DNA from: Hyphococcus sp.
GTDB taxonomy: Bacteria; Pseudomonadota; Alphaproteobacteria; Caulobacterales; Parvularculaceae
Reading direction: 5' to 3'
Length of the DNA: 64,000 nt
Assembly: GCA_021776375.1 (NCBI GenBank)
Contig: JAJFGA010000089.1
Span: forward strand, 1 to 64,000
Shown here: piece by piece, positions 1 to 8,085 of the stretch
Layout of the letters: each line of letters begins with the position of its first letter
How positions within the stretch are numbered: position 1 is the stretch's first letter
Position numbers and translations under genes: made by a program
The notes under the pieces: generated by a model
Databases searched by the model: none
What the model was told of the DNA's origin: nothing
Seen by the model: the letters and a program-made list of their open reading frames with translations, nothing else

Positions 1-217
1 GAAAAACCTCGGGCGGTTATTGTCCAGCTATGACAAAGTGATTCTGCCGGAAATGAATATGGGCCAATGCGCAACACTGTTACGCGACAAGCTCGGGCTC
101 GAGGTCATTCAGCTCAACAAAGTCTCCGGGCAACCGTTCAAAATTTCCGAGATTGTCGATGTGATAAAAGAGAGTTATCCGGCGAAGGCAAAGCGGCTGA
201 AAAAGGCGGCGGAGTGA
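1..217 (+). CDS. korA: 2-oxoacid:ferredoxin oxidoreductase alpha subunit, C-terminal end (partial)
   Basis: Only the last ~71 residues are inside the window; the frame is open from base 2 and ends at TGA 215-217. The stretch NLGRLL..YDKVILPEMNMGQ is the usual C-terminal block of the alpha chain of 2-oxoglutarate/2-oxoacid:ferredoxin oxidoreductases. This chain carries the pyrimidine and transketolase-core domains, which pair with the TPP-binding beta chain for CoA-dependent oxidative decarboxylation of a 2-oxoacid with ferredoxin as acceptor. The beta-chain gene follows 190 bases downstream, separated by a repeat. The family call is firm; the preferred 2-oxoacid cannot be told from this fragment. 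Confidence 0.85.
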   Translation, partial: KNLGRLLSSYDKVILPEMNMGQCATLLRDKLGLEVIQLNKVSGQPFKISEIVDVIKESYPAKAKRLKKAAE

Positions 218-230
218 TGTTTTATTCTGA

Positions 231-353
231 CACCCCCATCCCCGGCTTCGCCGGTACTTCCCCCGCAAGCGGGGGAAGAAAGAGCATGCAACAGGCTCAA
301 TCTAATTCCTCCCCCGTTTACGGGGGAGGTGTCAGCGGAGCTGACGGAGGGGG
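231..353. repeat. Paired GC-rich inverted repeat, copy 1 (BIME/REP-like)
   Basis: Two related hairpin elements lie tail to tail between korA and korB. Element B (231-278) ends in a 22-base palindrome at 257-278 (arms CTTCCCCCGC/GCGGGGGAAG). Element A (308-353) starts with a 22-base palindrome (arms CCTCCCCCGT/ACGGGGGAGG), then a second hairpin GTCAGC-GGA-GCTGAC, then GGAGGGGG. The same pair recurs at 4841-4947 and 9849-9982. The layout resembles REP/BIME elements moved by RAYT transposases. It could also act on korAB mRNA stability, as it sits between two co-directional subunit genes. Confidence 0.8.
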
Positions 354-407
354 CATTGCCACTAAGCGAGTAGACCACCTTAATCATTCAGTCCAAGGAC
401 TTCCGCA

Positions 408-1415
408 ATGAACGCTCCCCTTACCGCAAAAGATTTCGCTACCGATCAGGAAGTGCGCTGGTGCCCCGGCTGCGGCGATTATGCAATCCTGAAATGCGTG
501 CAGAAGACGATGGCGGATGTTGGAGCCGAGCCTGACAAGACGGTGTTCGTTTCCGGCATCGGCTGCTCGTCGCGCTTCCCCTATTACATGAACACCTACG
601 GCTTCCACACCATCCATGGTCGCGCGCCGGCGTTTGCGACCGGCTTAAAACTCGCCAATCCAAAGCTTGATGTCTGGGTTGTCACCGGCGATGGCGACGG
701 GCTGTCGATTGGCGGCAATCATCTGTTGCACGCCATCAGGCGCAATGTGAACTTGCAGATTCTCTTGTTTAACAACGAGATCTACGGCCTCACCAAAGGC
801 CAGTATTCGCCGACATCGCGTCCCGGCACGCCCTCGCCTTCAAGCCCGTCCGGGTCCATCGACGCGCCGCTCGCACCTGGCGCTTTTGCACTCGGCGCCG
901 GCGCTAAATTCATCGCCCGCGGCATCGACACGGACGCAAAAAAACTGGTGCCGGTGCTCAAAGCCGCACAAGAATTTAACGGCGCGGCGTTTGTTGAAAT
1001 TTTTCAAAACTGCATCGTCTACAACAAAGACGTGTTTGAAAGTTTCGTCGGTAAAAAAACCGCGAAGGAAACGCAAGTTCATGTGGAACACGGCCAACCG
1101 CTATTGTTCGCCGACGGAACAAAGGGCCTCAAGCTCAACCCGCAAACACTGGCGCTTGAAGTCGTTGGCGTCGGCGAGGGCGGCGTTCCGGAAAGTGACA
1201 TTTTGGTCCACGACGAGACCAACGCCGTCATGGCGCAAATGCTCCTCACCCTGCCGAAAGAAACCTACCCGATGCCGTTAGGCGTCATCTACCGCGCGCC
1301 AGCGCAATCATATGATGACGCTTTCTGGGCGGCGCATACAACTCAAGGCAAACGCACCGGGAAAGTGGCGGATGCATTGCGCAAGGGCAGTGTTTGGAAG
1401 AAAGAAGCAAGCTAA
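408..1415 (+). CDS. korB: 2-oxoacid:ferredoxin oxidoreductase beta subunit
   Basis: This 335-residue protein is the TPP-binding beta chain. Visible motifs are CPGCG at residues 19-23, GIGCSSRFPYY near 50-60, the TPP/Mg motif GDGDG at 94-98 and LLFNNEIYGLTKGQYSPT at 119-136. Length is normal for the family. The start is supported by AAGGA eight bases upstream of ATG. With KorA it oxidises a 2-oxoacid (2-oxoglutarate most likely in aerobic proteobacteria) to the CoA thioester and reduces ferredoxin in the cytoplasm. The last 55 bases have a diverged second copy at 2735-2783, so this 3' end may have been rearranged. The complex call is firm; the substrate is inferred. Confidence 0.93.
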   Translation: MNAPLTAKDFATDQEVRWCPGCGDYAILKCVQKTMADVGAEPDKTVFVSGIGCSSRFPYYMNTYGFHTIHGRAPAFATGLKLANPKLDVWVVTGDGDGLSIGGNHLLHAIRRNVNLQILLFNNEIYGLTKGQYSPTSRPGTPSPSSPSGSIDAPLAPGAFALGAGAKFIARGIDTDAKKLVPVLKAAQEFNGAAFVEIFQNCIVYNKDVFESFVGKKTAKETQVHVEHGQPLLFADGTKGLKLNPQTLALEVVGVGEGGVPESDILVHDETNAVMAQMLLTLPKETYPMPLGVIYRAPAQSYDDAFWAAHTTQGKRTGKVADALRKGSVWKKEAS

Positions 1416-1421
1416 GAACCA

Positions 1422-2714
1422 ATGACCATAGCGACAAGCCCTTCCCGCCGGACTTTCCTGACACTGACAGCAGGCGCGGGGCTGGCGGGCGTCGCCCACG
1501 CCGCCGATACGCCCACATTACCCGCCCGCCCGGATATGCCCGCTCAGGAACTGGCCGCCAATGAGAATTACTGGGCGAAAATCGCGGCGCAATATTCCGT
1601 AACGCCGGCCATCCATAATATTGAGAACGGTTATTGGGGCATTATGGCCGCGCCGGTCATGAACGCCTATCGGGCGCATACGGATAAAGTCAATCGCGAG
1701 AACACCTATTATGCACGCGGCGCCTATAACCAGGACATCGAAAAAATCTACGCCCGCCTCGCCATATTTTTGGGCGTCGCGCCGGACGAGCTCCTGCTCA
1801 CGCGCGGCGCCAGCGAAGCAATGCAAATTTTGATTGGCGGCTACAAAAAGCTCAAACCGGGCGACGCCGTTCTTTATGCAGACCTAGATTATTCTGCGAT
1901 GAAATCGGCAATGCAGTGGCTCGCTGACCGACGCGGCGTAGAAGTCATCAAGATTGATCTGCCGGAACCGGCGACCCGCGACAATGTCATAGACGCTTAT
2001 GCCCGCGCTTTTGAGGCCCACCCAAACCTCAAGATGGCGCTGGTCACCCATGTGAATAATCTCACCGGGCTCATTCATCCGGTGCGGGAGATTACGGCTC
2101 TGGCGAAATCGCATGATATCGATGTCATTCTCGATAGCGCCCATGCCATTGGTCAGATTGACTTTGATCTCTCAGCGCTCGACGTCGATTTTGTTGGCTT
2201 CAATCTGCATAAGTGGATCGGCGCGCCGATCGGTTGCGGCCTCGTCTATATTAAAAAGCCCCGTGTTCCCGATATCGACCGCTTCATGAACGAGCCCGGC
2301 GCCGAGGATGATATCCGCGCCCGGGCGCATACGGGAACGCTCAACTTCGCGGCGCATTTAACAATACCGGACGCGCTCGATTTCCATGAGGCGATCGGGA
2401 TTGACGCAAAAGAAGCGCGGTTGCGTTATCTGCGCAATCTCTGGGTTGGCGAGGCGCGCGCCAACCGGGATGTCCAGATCCTTACACCGGATGATCCGAC
2501 AATGGTCGCGGCGATGACATCTTTCCGATACCGAAACCGGATAACGACAGAAGAAAACAACGCCATCATGCGCGAACTGGCGGAAAAACACGGTCTGTTC
2601 ACCGTCCGGCGCACCGGCCCGTCCACCGGCGATTGCATCCGGGTGACGCCAGCGCTCTACAACACCCCCGATGACATGGCTCGCCTGGCGCCGGCGCTCG
2701 GGGCTCTAACCTGA
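1422..2714 (+). CDS. Tat-exported class V aminotransferase (isopenicillin-N-epimerase-like)
   Basis: The 430-residue product begins with a twin-arginine-type signal (SRRTFLTLTAGAGLAG, residues 8-23, then AHA before the likely cleavage site), which is unusual for a PLP enzyme. The PLP fold shows a DSAH aspartate at 238 and the Schiff-base lysine K264 in NLHKWIGAP. This is the class V (NifS/CsdB/isopenicillin-N-epimerase) superfamily. The substrate is unknown; such exported relatives are sometimes annotated as epimerases or cysteine-desulfurase-like. It starts six bases after korB and has only a weak upstream AAGAA. It is bracketed by two copies of the korB 3' end (1361-1415 and 2735-2783), which suggests it arrived by recombination. 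Confidence 0.85.
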   Translation: MTIATSPSRRTFLTLTAGAGLAGVAHAADTPTLPARPDMPAQELAANENYWAKIAAQYSVTPAIHNIENGYWGIMAAPVMNAYRAHTDKVNRENTYYARGAYNQDIEKIYARLAIFLGVAPDELLLTRGASEAMQILIGGYKKLKPGDAVLYADLDYSAMKSAMQWLADRRGVEVIKIDLPEPATRDNVIDAYARAFEAHPNLKMALVTHVNNLTGLIHPVREITALAKSHDIDVILDSAHAIGQIDFDLSALDVDFVGFNLHKWIGAPIGCGLVYIKKPRVPDIDRFMNEPGAEDDIRARAHTGTLNFAAHLTIPDALDFHEAIGIDAKEARLRYLRNLWVGEARANRDVQILTPDDPTMVAAMTSFRYRNRITTEENNAIMRELAEKHGLFTVRRTGPSTGDCIRVTPALYNTPDDMARLAPALGALT

Positions 2715-2734
2715 CCCTTCAACGCCGTCTCAGC

Positions 2735-2783
2735 GAAAGTGGCGGATGCGCTGCGTCAGGGTAGTGTTTGGAAGAAAGCTTAA
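2735..2783 (+). pseudogene. Remnant of a second korB 3' end
   Basis: These 49 bases align with the last 55 bases of korB (1361-1415). Read in the korB frame they give KVADALRQGSVWKKA and a TAA stop, against KVADALRKGSVWKKEAS in korB. Most differences are synonymous third-position changes, so the piece came from a diverged korB allele rather than a recent copy. It has no start codon and no upstream homology. The simplest reading is the scar left when a segment carrying korB plus the aminotransferase recombined into the original korB. Confidence 0.8.
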
Positions 2784-2801
2784 GCCTCAACATCCAAACA
2801 C

Positions 2802-2937
2802 CCTCATCCTGAGGAGCGCATTGCATTTGAAAAATGCAATGCGCTCCTCGAAGGATAGGCTGCGAGCGCGGTGTTTGTTGCGATCCTTCGAGACGCACGC
2901 TGTATTTTGCAAATACAGCGTACTCCTCAGGATGAGG
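2802..2937. repeat. Composite inverted-repeat element with 15-bp terminal arms
   Basis: The element is bounded by perfect inverted arms (CCTCATCCTGAGGAG at the left, its complement at the right). It contains two inner hairpins: GCGCATTGCATTT-GAA-AAATGCAATGCGC and a ten-base TGTATTTTGC/GCAAATACA-type stem near 2900-2918. GATCCTTCGAGACGC-type sequence lies between them. This pattern is familiar from intergenic elements of alphaproteobacterial genomes. It ends four bases from the gabT stop codon and could act as a terminator for convergent transcription. Confidence 0.75.
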
Positions 2938-2940
2938 ACG

Positions 2941-4254
2941 TTATTGCGATTTCAACGCCGCCTCGGTCGCCTCGGCGAAAATATCCAAACCCTCGTCCAG
3001 CATCTCGTCTGAAATCACCAGCGGCACGAGTGAGCGCAGGCACTGTGCATAGGCGCCGGCCGTGGTCATGATCAGGCCGCGTGCGCGGGCTTCGAGGAGG
3101 ATCTTTCCGGCGATCTCGCCATTGGGTTTTGACGCATCGCCGTCCTGCACGAACTCCAGCGCGCACATGCCGCCGACGCGGCGGATGTCGCCGATGACAC
3201 CCTTGGCGACACCGCCTTGAAGTTCGCGCCAGCGTGCTTCTGTCTTGGCGCCAATCTCTTCGGCGCGCGCCAGCAGGCCCTCTTCTTCAAAGATTTTAAA
3301 CACCGCAAGCGCTGCCGCGCAGGCGACCGGGTTGCCGCCATAGGTCGAGCCCATGGAGCCAGGCACAACTTTGTCCATCAGTTCCGCCTTGCCGGTGAGC
3401 GCCGACAGCGGCAGGCCCGCGGCGATGGATTTTGCGATACAGACAAAATCAGGCTCAACGCCGGCTTTTTCAAACGCAAAATACTTGCCCGTCCGGCCCA
3501 TGCCCGACTGGATTTCATCGGCGATCAGCAAAATACCATGCTCGTCACATTTTGCACGCAAGGCTTTCAGGAACGCAGGCGGCGCCGGGTTAAACCCGCC
3601 CTCGCCCTGCACCGGTTCGACGATCATCGCGGCGACATCTTCCGGGCGGATCATAGTTTTGAAAACATGGTCAACCCCGGCGATCGCGTCCTCTACCGAA
3701 ACGCCATGATATTCATCCGGATACGGCGCATGGAAGATTGCCGGAACATAAGGACCGAAGCCAACCTTATAAGGCTTGGACTTGCCGGTCAGCGTCGTCG
3801 CCAACAGTGTGCGGCCATGGAAGGCGCCGGCAAAAGCAATAACGCCCGGCCGCCCGGTAATCTGGCGGGAAAACTTCACCGCATTTTCAACCGCCTCGGC
3901 GCCTGCGTTAAACAGCGCGGTCTTTTTCGGCGTCTCGCCCGGAGTCAGGCGGTTGAGCGTTTCACAGACTTCAACATAGCCTTCATATTGCGCGATTCCG
4001 AAGCAGGTATGAACGAAAGCCTCAGCCTGGGCTTTGATCGCCGCCACAACTTTCGGATGGGCGTGGCCGACATTCAAAACCCCGATCCCGCCGATGAAGT
4101 CGATATAGCGCTTGCCCTCAACATCCCAGAGTTCAGCGCCCTGGGCGCGTGCGGCGTAAATCCCCGATTTCGACGGCAGCCCCATGGGGCAAGCCTCGTC
4201 CCGGCGCGCCTTCAGGCTTTCATTACTGGTAAATTCGTTTTTTCCGTGATCCAT
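2941..4254 (-). CDS. gabT: 4-aminobutyrate aminotransferase (class III PLP)
   Basis: This 437-residue class III omega-aminotransferase has the PLP aspartate D246 in LLIADEIQSGMGRTG and the Schiff-base lysine K275 in IAKSIAAGLPLSA. The N-terminal WDVEGKRYIDFIGGIGVLNVGHAHP and NAGAEAVENAVK blocks match GabT/PuuE. It would move the amino group of GABA to 2-oxoglutarate, giving succinic semialdehyde and glutamate. GGAG eight bases before ATG at 4254 supports the start. It shares strand with the downstream membrane gene's neighbour 4308-4769 and the aldehyde dehydrogenase at 4960-6447, so an omega-amino acid/lysine catabolic link is possible. GABA itself as substrate is inferred from family resemblance. 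Confidence 0.85.
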   Translation of the reverse strand: MDHGKNEFTSNESLKARRDEACPMGLPSKSGIYAARAQGAELWDVEGKRYIDFIGGIGVLNVGHAHPKVVAAIKAQAEAFVHTCFGIAQYEGYVEVCETLNRLTPGETPKKTALFNAGAEAVENAVKFSRQITGRPGVIAFAGAFHGRTLLATTLTGKSKPYKVGFGPYVPAIFHAPYPDEYHGVSVEDAIAGVDHVFKTMIRPEDVAAMIVEPVQGEGGFNPAPPAFLKALRAKCDEHGILLIADEIQSGMGRTGKYFAFEKAGVEPDFVCIAKSIAAGLPLSALTGKAELMDKVVPGSMGSTYGGNPVACAAALAVFKIFEEEGLLARAEEIGAKTEARWRELQGGVAKGVIGDIRRVGGMCALEFVQDGDASKPNGEIAGKILLEARARGLIMTTAGAYAQCLRSLVPLVISDEMLDEGLDIFAEATEAALKSQ

Positions 4255-4307
4255 GGCGGGAACTCCGATTTAGGCGCTCAAAGAAAGCGGCTCTAGCACG
4301 TTAAAAA

Positions 4308-4769
4308 TTAAAGGGAAGAGGCCGCGGCCGGGTTTTTTGCAGGGCTCTCGGAAAGCAGCCAAATCGCGGCGAACCCTACAACGGCGTCGTAGACGATGCA
4401 CAGGAATTCATACCAGTCAGGGCTGTAATCGGCGCCGATGAGGAGGTGGACAAGATCAACGCCGCCATGGGCGAGGATCATCACGCCGAGGAGCCAGGCC
4501 CGCGACGAATGAAGAACCGCGAGCCCACCCAATAGAAAAGCCAGCGCCGTGAAGGATTCGATGATCAGCATCGACCAGTCCGATCGCTTAATGTAGTCCG
4601 CGGCGTCGAGACTGGAAATCGCAAAACCGACATAAATGCCGACCATTAGAACCAGTTGCGCGTAGACGAAGGCCGGACGGGTTTTCGGCGACAGCACCGC
4701 CAGCACGCCAATGGCGCCGCCCGCGAGCAGCACTGCCGCGCCGATCAGAATTGGATTGAGGCCGGTCAT
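4308..4769 (-). CDS. Small multi-pass membrane protein, function unknown
   Basis: The 153-residue product has about five hydrophobic segments (near residues 5-26, 35-52, 67-88, 91-108 and 120-142), short loops and a basic/neutral C-terminus. No catalytic motif or known family was recognised. It lies upstream of gabT on the same strand with a 53-base gap, so it may be co-transcribed with it. A start at 4769 is assumed; no clear ribosome site was seen. Confidence 0.65.
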   Translation of the reverse strand: MTGLNPILIGAAVLLAGGAIGVLAVLSPKTRPAFVYAQLVLMVGIYVGFAISSLDAADYIKRSDWSMLIIESFTALAFLLGGLAVLHSSRAWLLGVMILAHGGVDLVHLLIGADYSPDWYEFLCIVYDAVVGFAAIWLLSESPAKNPAAASSL

Positions 4770-4840
4770 GTCAGCATCTAATCTGATTTTAGGGCATTAT
4801 GAAAGCAATCCAGCCTCCGGCATCTGCGTCGCCGCAAATT

Positions 4841-4947
4841 CCTCCCCCGTTTACGGGGGAGGTGTCGCCAAAGGCGACGGAGGGGGGGCAAGAATAAAAA
4901 GAGCCCCCTTCGACGCTTCGCGCCACTTCCCCCGCAAGCGGGGGAAG
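4841..4947. repeat. Paired GC-rich inverted repeat, copy 2
   Basis: Here element A (4841-4888) precedes element B (4903-4947), the opposite order to copies 1 and 3. The first palindromes are nearly identical to the other copies, but the second hairpin of A is GTCGCC-AAA-GGCGAC. Both arms therefore differ from copy 1 while pairing is kept. It lies in the 190-base gap between the ALDH gene end and the membrane-protein gene start. Confidence 0.8.
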
Positions 4948-4959
4948 AAAATCCATGCC

Positions 4960-6447
4960 CTAGACATCAAACTTGACGCCCTGCGCCAGCGGCAGGTCGG
5001 GCGAGTAATTCACCGTCTGGGTCTGGCGGCGCATATAGGCTTTCCAGGCGTCGGAGCCGCTCTCACGCCCGCCGCCGGTTTCTTTCTCGCCGCCAAAGGC
5101 GCCGCCAATCTCCGCGCCGGAAGGGCCGATATTAACATTGGCTATGCCGCAGTCAGACCCCGTGGCGGAGAGAAAACGCTCCGCCTCCAGAAGATCTCGC
5201 GTGAAGATGCACGACGACAGCCCCTGCACGACGCTGTTCTGCATCGCGATCGCCTTATCGAGATCGCGGTAACGCATCACATAAAGGATTGGCGCGAAAG
5301 TCTCCTCGCAGGCAATTCCCTCATGCGCCTTCAGCTCGACAATAGCTGGGCGCACATAATAGCCCCTATCGCCAACCCGTTCGCCACCGGTGATGGCGCC
5401 GCCCTGCGCCCTGGCCCGGTCAAGCGCATAGTGCATACAGTCAAACGCCGCGTGATCGATCAGCGGCCCGACGAGACTGCCCTCCTCAAGAGGATCACCG
5501 ACCGGCAGGCTGGCGTAAGCTTTTTTAAGGCGCGGAACCAGGCTGTCATAAATATCTTCGTGTACAAATAAACGCCGAAGCGAGGTGCAACGCTGACCGG
5601 CGGTGCCCGCGGCGGAAAAACAGATCGCCCGCACGGAGAGTTCAAGATCAGCAGAGGGCGCGGCTATGGCGGCATTATTGCCGCCAAGCTCCAACAGCGA
5701 TCGCCCGAAGCGCGCCGCAACACGCGGGCCCACTTCCCGTCCCATGCGGGTGGAGCCGGTCGCCGAGACCAGCGCGATGCGGGCGTCATCCACAAGTTGC
5801 TCGCCGGCATCGCGCGCGCCGATGGTCACCTGACTGAGGCCTTCCGGCGCATCGCCGAATTTCGCCGCCGCGCGATCAAAGAGCGCCTGGACGGCGAGCG
5901 CCGTCAGCGGGGTTTTCTCCGATGGTTTCCAGAGGCAGGGATTGCCGCAAACCAGCGCCAGCGCCGCATTCCACGACCAGACGGCGACGGGGAAATTAAA
6001 CGCCGAGATAATGCCGACGGGCCCGAGCGGCTGCCACGTCTCGCGCATATGGTGGCCCGGGCGCTCCGAAGCGATGGTCAAGCCATAAAGCTGGCGCGAC
6101 AGGCCGACCGCGAAGTCGCAAATGTCGATCATCTCCTGCACTTCGCCGAGACCTTCGGAGAGGATCTTGCCGCATTCGATAGTGACGAGCCGCCCGAGGT
6201 CCTCCTTATGCGCACGAAGCTCTTCGCCGATGAGCCGCACCAACTCGCCCCGCCGCGGCGCCGGAACCGCGCGCCATTTTAAGAAGGCGTCATGGGCTTT
6301 GGATATTGCTTCCTTGATCGTCACAGCGTTGTCGGAAGCGACCCGTCCGATTGTCGATCCATCAATGGGCGTATCGACCACGAGATCGCCTTTGGCATAG
6401 ACGCTTTCGTCAACGCCGAGGCGAGTGAGAATATTTGTGAAGTTCAT
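4960..6447 (-). CDS. amaB: ALDH7-family aldehyde dehydrogenase (alpha-aminoadipic semialdehyde dehydrogenase)
   Basis: The 495-residue protein has a full aldehyde dehydrogenase core: AFNFP with N151, GSTRMGREVG at 231-240, catalytic-base E253 in LLELGG and nucleophile C287 in GQRCTSLRRLFVHE. The C-terminal NIGPSGAEIGGAFGGEK and GRESGSDAWKAYMRRQT blocks are typical of ALDH7A1/AmaB enzymes, which oxidise alpha-aminoadipic semialdehyde (piperideine-6-carboxylate) to 2-aminoadipate in lysine breakdown, with NAD+. The gene is 25 bases after the HEXXH gene on the same strand, so they may share a transcript. gabT nearby on the same strand fits amino-acid catabolism. The subfamily call is good; the symbol is by resemblance. 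Confidence 0.85.
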   Translation of the reverse strand: MNFTNILTRLGVDESVYAKGDLVVDTPIDGSTIGRVASDNAVTIKEAISKAHDAFLKWRAVPAPRRGELVRLIGEELRAHKEDLGRLVTIECGKILSEGLGEVQEMIDICDFAVGLSRQLYGLTIASERPGHHMRETWQPLGPVGIISAFNFPVAVWSWNAALALVCGNPCLWKPSEKTPLTALAVQALFDRAAAKFGDAPEGLSQVTIGARDAGEQLVDDARIALVSATGSTRMGREVGPRVAARFGRSLLELGGNNAAIAAPSADLELSVRAICFSAAGTAGQRCTSLRRLFVHEDIYDSLVPRLKKAYASLPVGDPLEEGSLVGPLIDHAAFDCMHYALDRARAQGGAITGGERVGDRGYYVRPAIVELKAHEGIACEETFAPILYVMRYRDLDKAIAMQNSVVQGLSSCIFTRDLLEAERFLSATGSDCGIANVNIGPSGAEIGGAFGGEKETGGGRESGSDAWKAYMRRQTQTVNYSPDLPLAQGVKFDV

Positions 6448-6472
6448 TGCTATTTTACCATCCAGTCAAACG

Positions 6473-7111
6473 CTACTTTCTTAAACGAAACCCATGTTCT
6501 GTGGCGAACCATTCAGCAAAGCTTTCTTCCCTTCGACGAGGTTTCTTTCCAAAATTATCCCGATCAACATGGTGGCCAATTTCATGCATCAAAACATCCC
6601 GCAGGTAAAATTGACGTAATGCGTCGGGCGTAAACTCAACAATAAATTTTCCAGGCTTTTCCGTAATCAAAGCGCCTGTCCTCTTATAATCAATCAAAAC
6701 ATGAGGCTTCGGCGGGCTTGAATATCGCCGTATAAGATATTTCTTCGGATAGGGATGAAGATAGATTTTGTTTCTACCATACCGGCCATAAGCAGCGAAG
6801 TTGACCCAACTCAGCGCCTGTTTTTTCGACCCACCCAGCAAAAAGACGCCTTCGAGACCAGAGACGAATTGCTGTGGCACGGATCTGAGCAAATTTTTCA
6901 CTTCATCGATTGTTACAGGCATGATAAATTCTGCATGTAATGGCATCTGACGAATTATTGTCTTCGTTGAGTTCGAGAATTCGTCATAAAATTTCTCGAT
7001 GACGCGACTAATTTCCTCATCTTGTGGGCTAAACGGCCTTTGATTCGTGGCCTTAGATCCTGACCATGTTCCCGCACGTACGCCGGTATTTCGGGGTCTA
7101 ATCATTGCCAT
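6473..7111 (-). CDS. Putative HEXXH metalloprotein, low-GC island gene
   Basis: The 212-residue product carries a zinc-type motif HEIGHH (H176-E177-H180) followed by glutamates at E195/E196/E200, one of which could be the third ligand. No named family was recognised; the layout resembles small gluzincin-like peptidases or SprT-like proteins. The start at 7111 (GGAG six bases upstream) is preferred over the longer frame from 7174, which would run into the upstream gene. Four sampled 60-base lines give 101/240 G+C (42%), against 68% in a line of the next gene, so recent acquisition is likely. It lies 16 bases after the VIT1-like gene and 25 before the ALDH gene. No signal peptide is seen. Confidence 0.6.
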   Translation of the reverse strand: MAMIRPRNTGVRAGTWSGSKATNQRPFSPQDEEISRVIEKFYDEFSNSTKTIIRQMPLHAEFIMPVTIDEVKNLLRSVPQQFVSGLEGVFLLGGSKKQALSWVNFAAYGRYGRNKIYLHPYPKKYLIRRYSSPPKPHVLIDYKRTGALITEKPGKFIVEFTPDALRQFYLRDVLMHEIGHHVDRDNFGKKPRRREESFAEWFATEHGFRLRK

Positions 7112-7127
7112 TTCCTTCTCCAAAGGC

Positions 7128-7892
7128 CTACGCCCCAACCAACCCGCGAAGCAATGCCCCGACGCCGTAAGCAACCCCGGCGGCGACCAGGCCGATGGTA
7201 AAGGTCTCTAACCCCGACATCCACCACGGCGCGGTCGACCATTTCGACTTCAGCGCGCCGATGCCGAAAAATGTTGCGCTGGTCATCACCGTCGCGGCGA
7301 GAAGCGCATTACCGCCAGCGGCCACATGACCGCCAAACACAAACGGCAATAGCGGCACAGCGCCGCAAACAAAAAACGCCGCAAATGTAACCAGCCCCGC
7401 CTTGATCGGAGAGTGGTCAACCTTGGGCGCGCCGTGTTCTTCCTCCAGCATCACCCGCACCCAGCGCTCCTGGCTGGCGGTGATAATCTCCACGGCGCGG
7501 TCGAGGTCTTTGCCTTCAAAGCCCTTGGACGCAAAAATCTGCCGCACCTCTTCGCGTTCGCCTTCCGGGGTCACGGCGATATGACGGATCTCCATTTGCC
7601 GCAGGCGTTCATAGTCGTCCTTTTCGGCTTTAACTCCTGAATAATTGCCGGCAGCCATGGAAAACCCATCGGCCAGCAAGTTCGCCGCGCCGAGAATGAG
7701 GATGATCGGCGTTGACAGCTGCGCCCCGGCGACGCCAGCGACAATCGCGAAGGTCGTGACCGCGCCGTCTATGCCGCCAAACACCCAGTCGCGGACATAG
7801 CTTGCCTGCGGGCCCTTTTCGAGCCGCTCGGCAATCGCGTGCGGCGCATGGCCATGTTCTATCTCGCGGTCGGTTGCATCCGGTTTCATCAT
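7128..7892 (-). CDS. VIT1/CCC1-family transporter
   Basis: The 254-residue protein has the VIT1/CCC1 (nodulin-21) layout: an N-terminal GGIDGAVTTFAIVAGVAGA membrane segment, LILGAANLLADGFSMAAGNY with conserved polar residues, a cytoplasmic EEHGAP/EVRQIF hydrophilic loop and three more membrane segments towards the C-terminus. Family members move Fe2+ or Mn2+ across membranes; the long acidic loop (EREEVRQIF...RAVEIITASQERWVRVMLEEEH) fits metal binding. M15 of the longer frame (MMKPDATD, AAGG five bases upstream) is preferred. It is the first gene of a possible three-gene minus-strand unit. The metal is not determined. Confidence 0.85.
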   Translation of the reverse strand: MMKPDATDREIEHGHAPHAIAERLEKGPQASYVRDWVFGGIDGAVTTFAIVAGVAGAQLSTPIILILGAANLLADGFSMAAGNYSGVKAEKDDYERLRQMEIRHIAVTPEGEREEVRQIFASKGFEGKDLDRAVEIITASQERWVRVMLEEEHGAPKVDHSPIKAGLVTFAAFFVCGAVPLLPFVFGGHVAAGGNALLAATVMTSATFFGIGALKSKWSTAPWWMSGLETFTIGLVAAGVAYGVGALLRGLVGA

Positions 7893-8085
7893 CTGCGCCT
7901 TATCGCGCGCGCGCCGATTGCACGTCAATGCCAAACGCCGCCATAGACGTCTTTACACCCCTGTCTGGCGCCGTTGTGTCCCGCCCGCGAGGCGGGTAAA
8001 CCGCCGTAACGGACTTCTTCTTTTTGCGGCCGGACCTTCTATCTGCGGTGAGGCTTGGCGCCGCGCAAGCATGCGAGAAACTGCT

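Noticed and set aside
231-353. GC-rich palindromes considered as a CRISPR array
   Set aside because: Only two dissimilar elements per locus, no regular spacing and no cas genes in the window.
3217-4296. Long plus-strand open frame (359 codons) opposite gabT
   Set aside because: Its composition follows from the GC-rich codon usage of gabT, it has no family similarity, and gabT is clearly the real gene.
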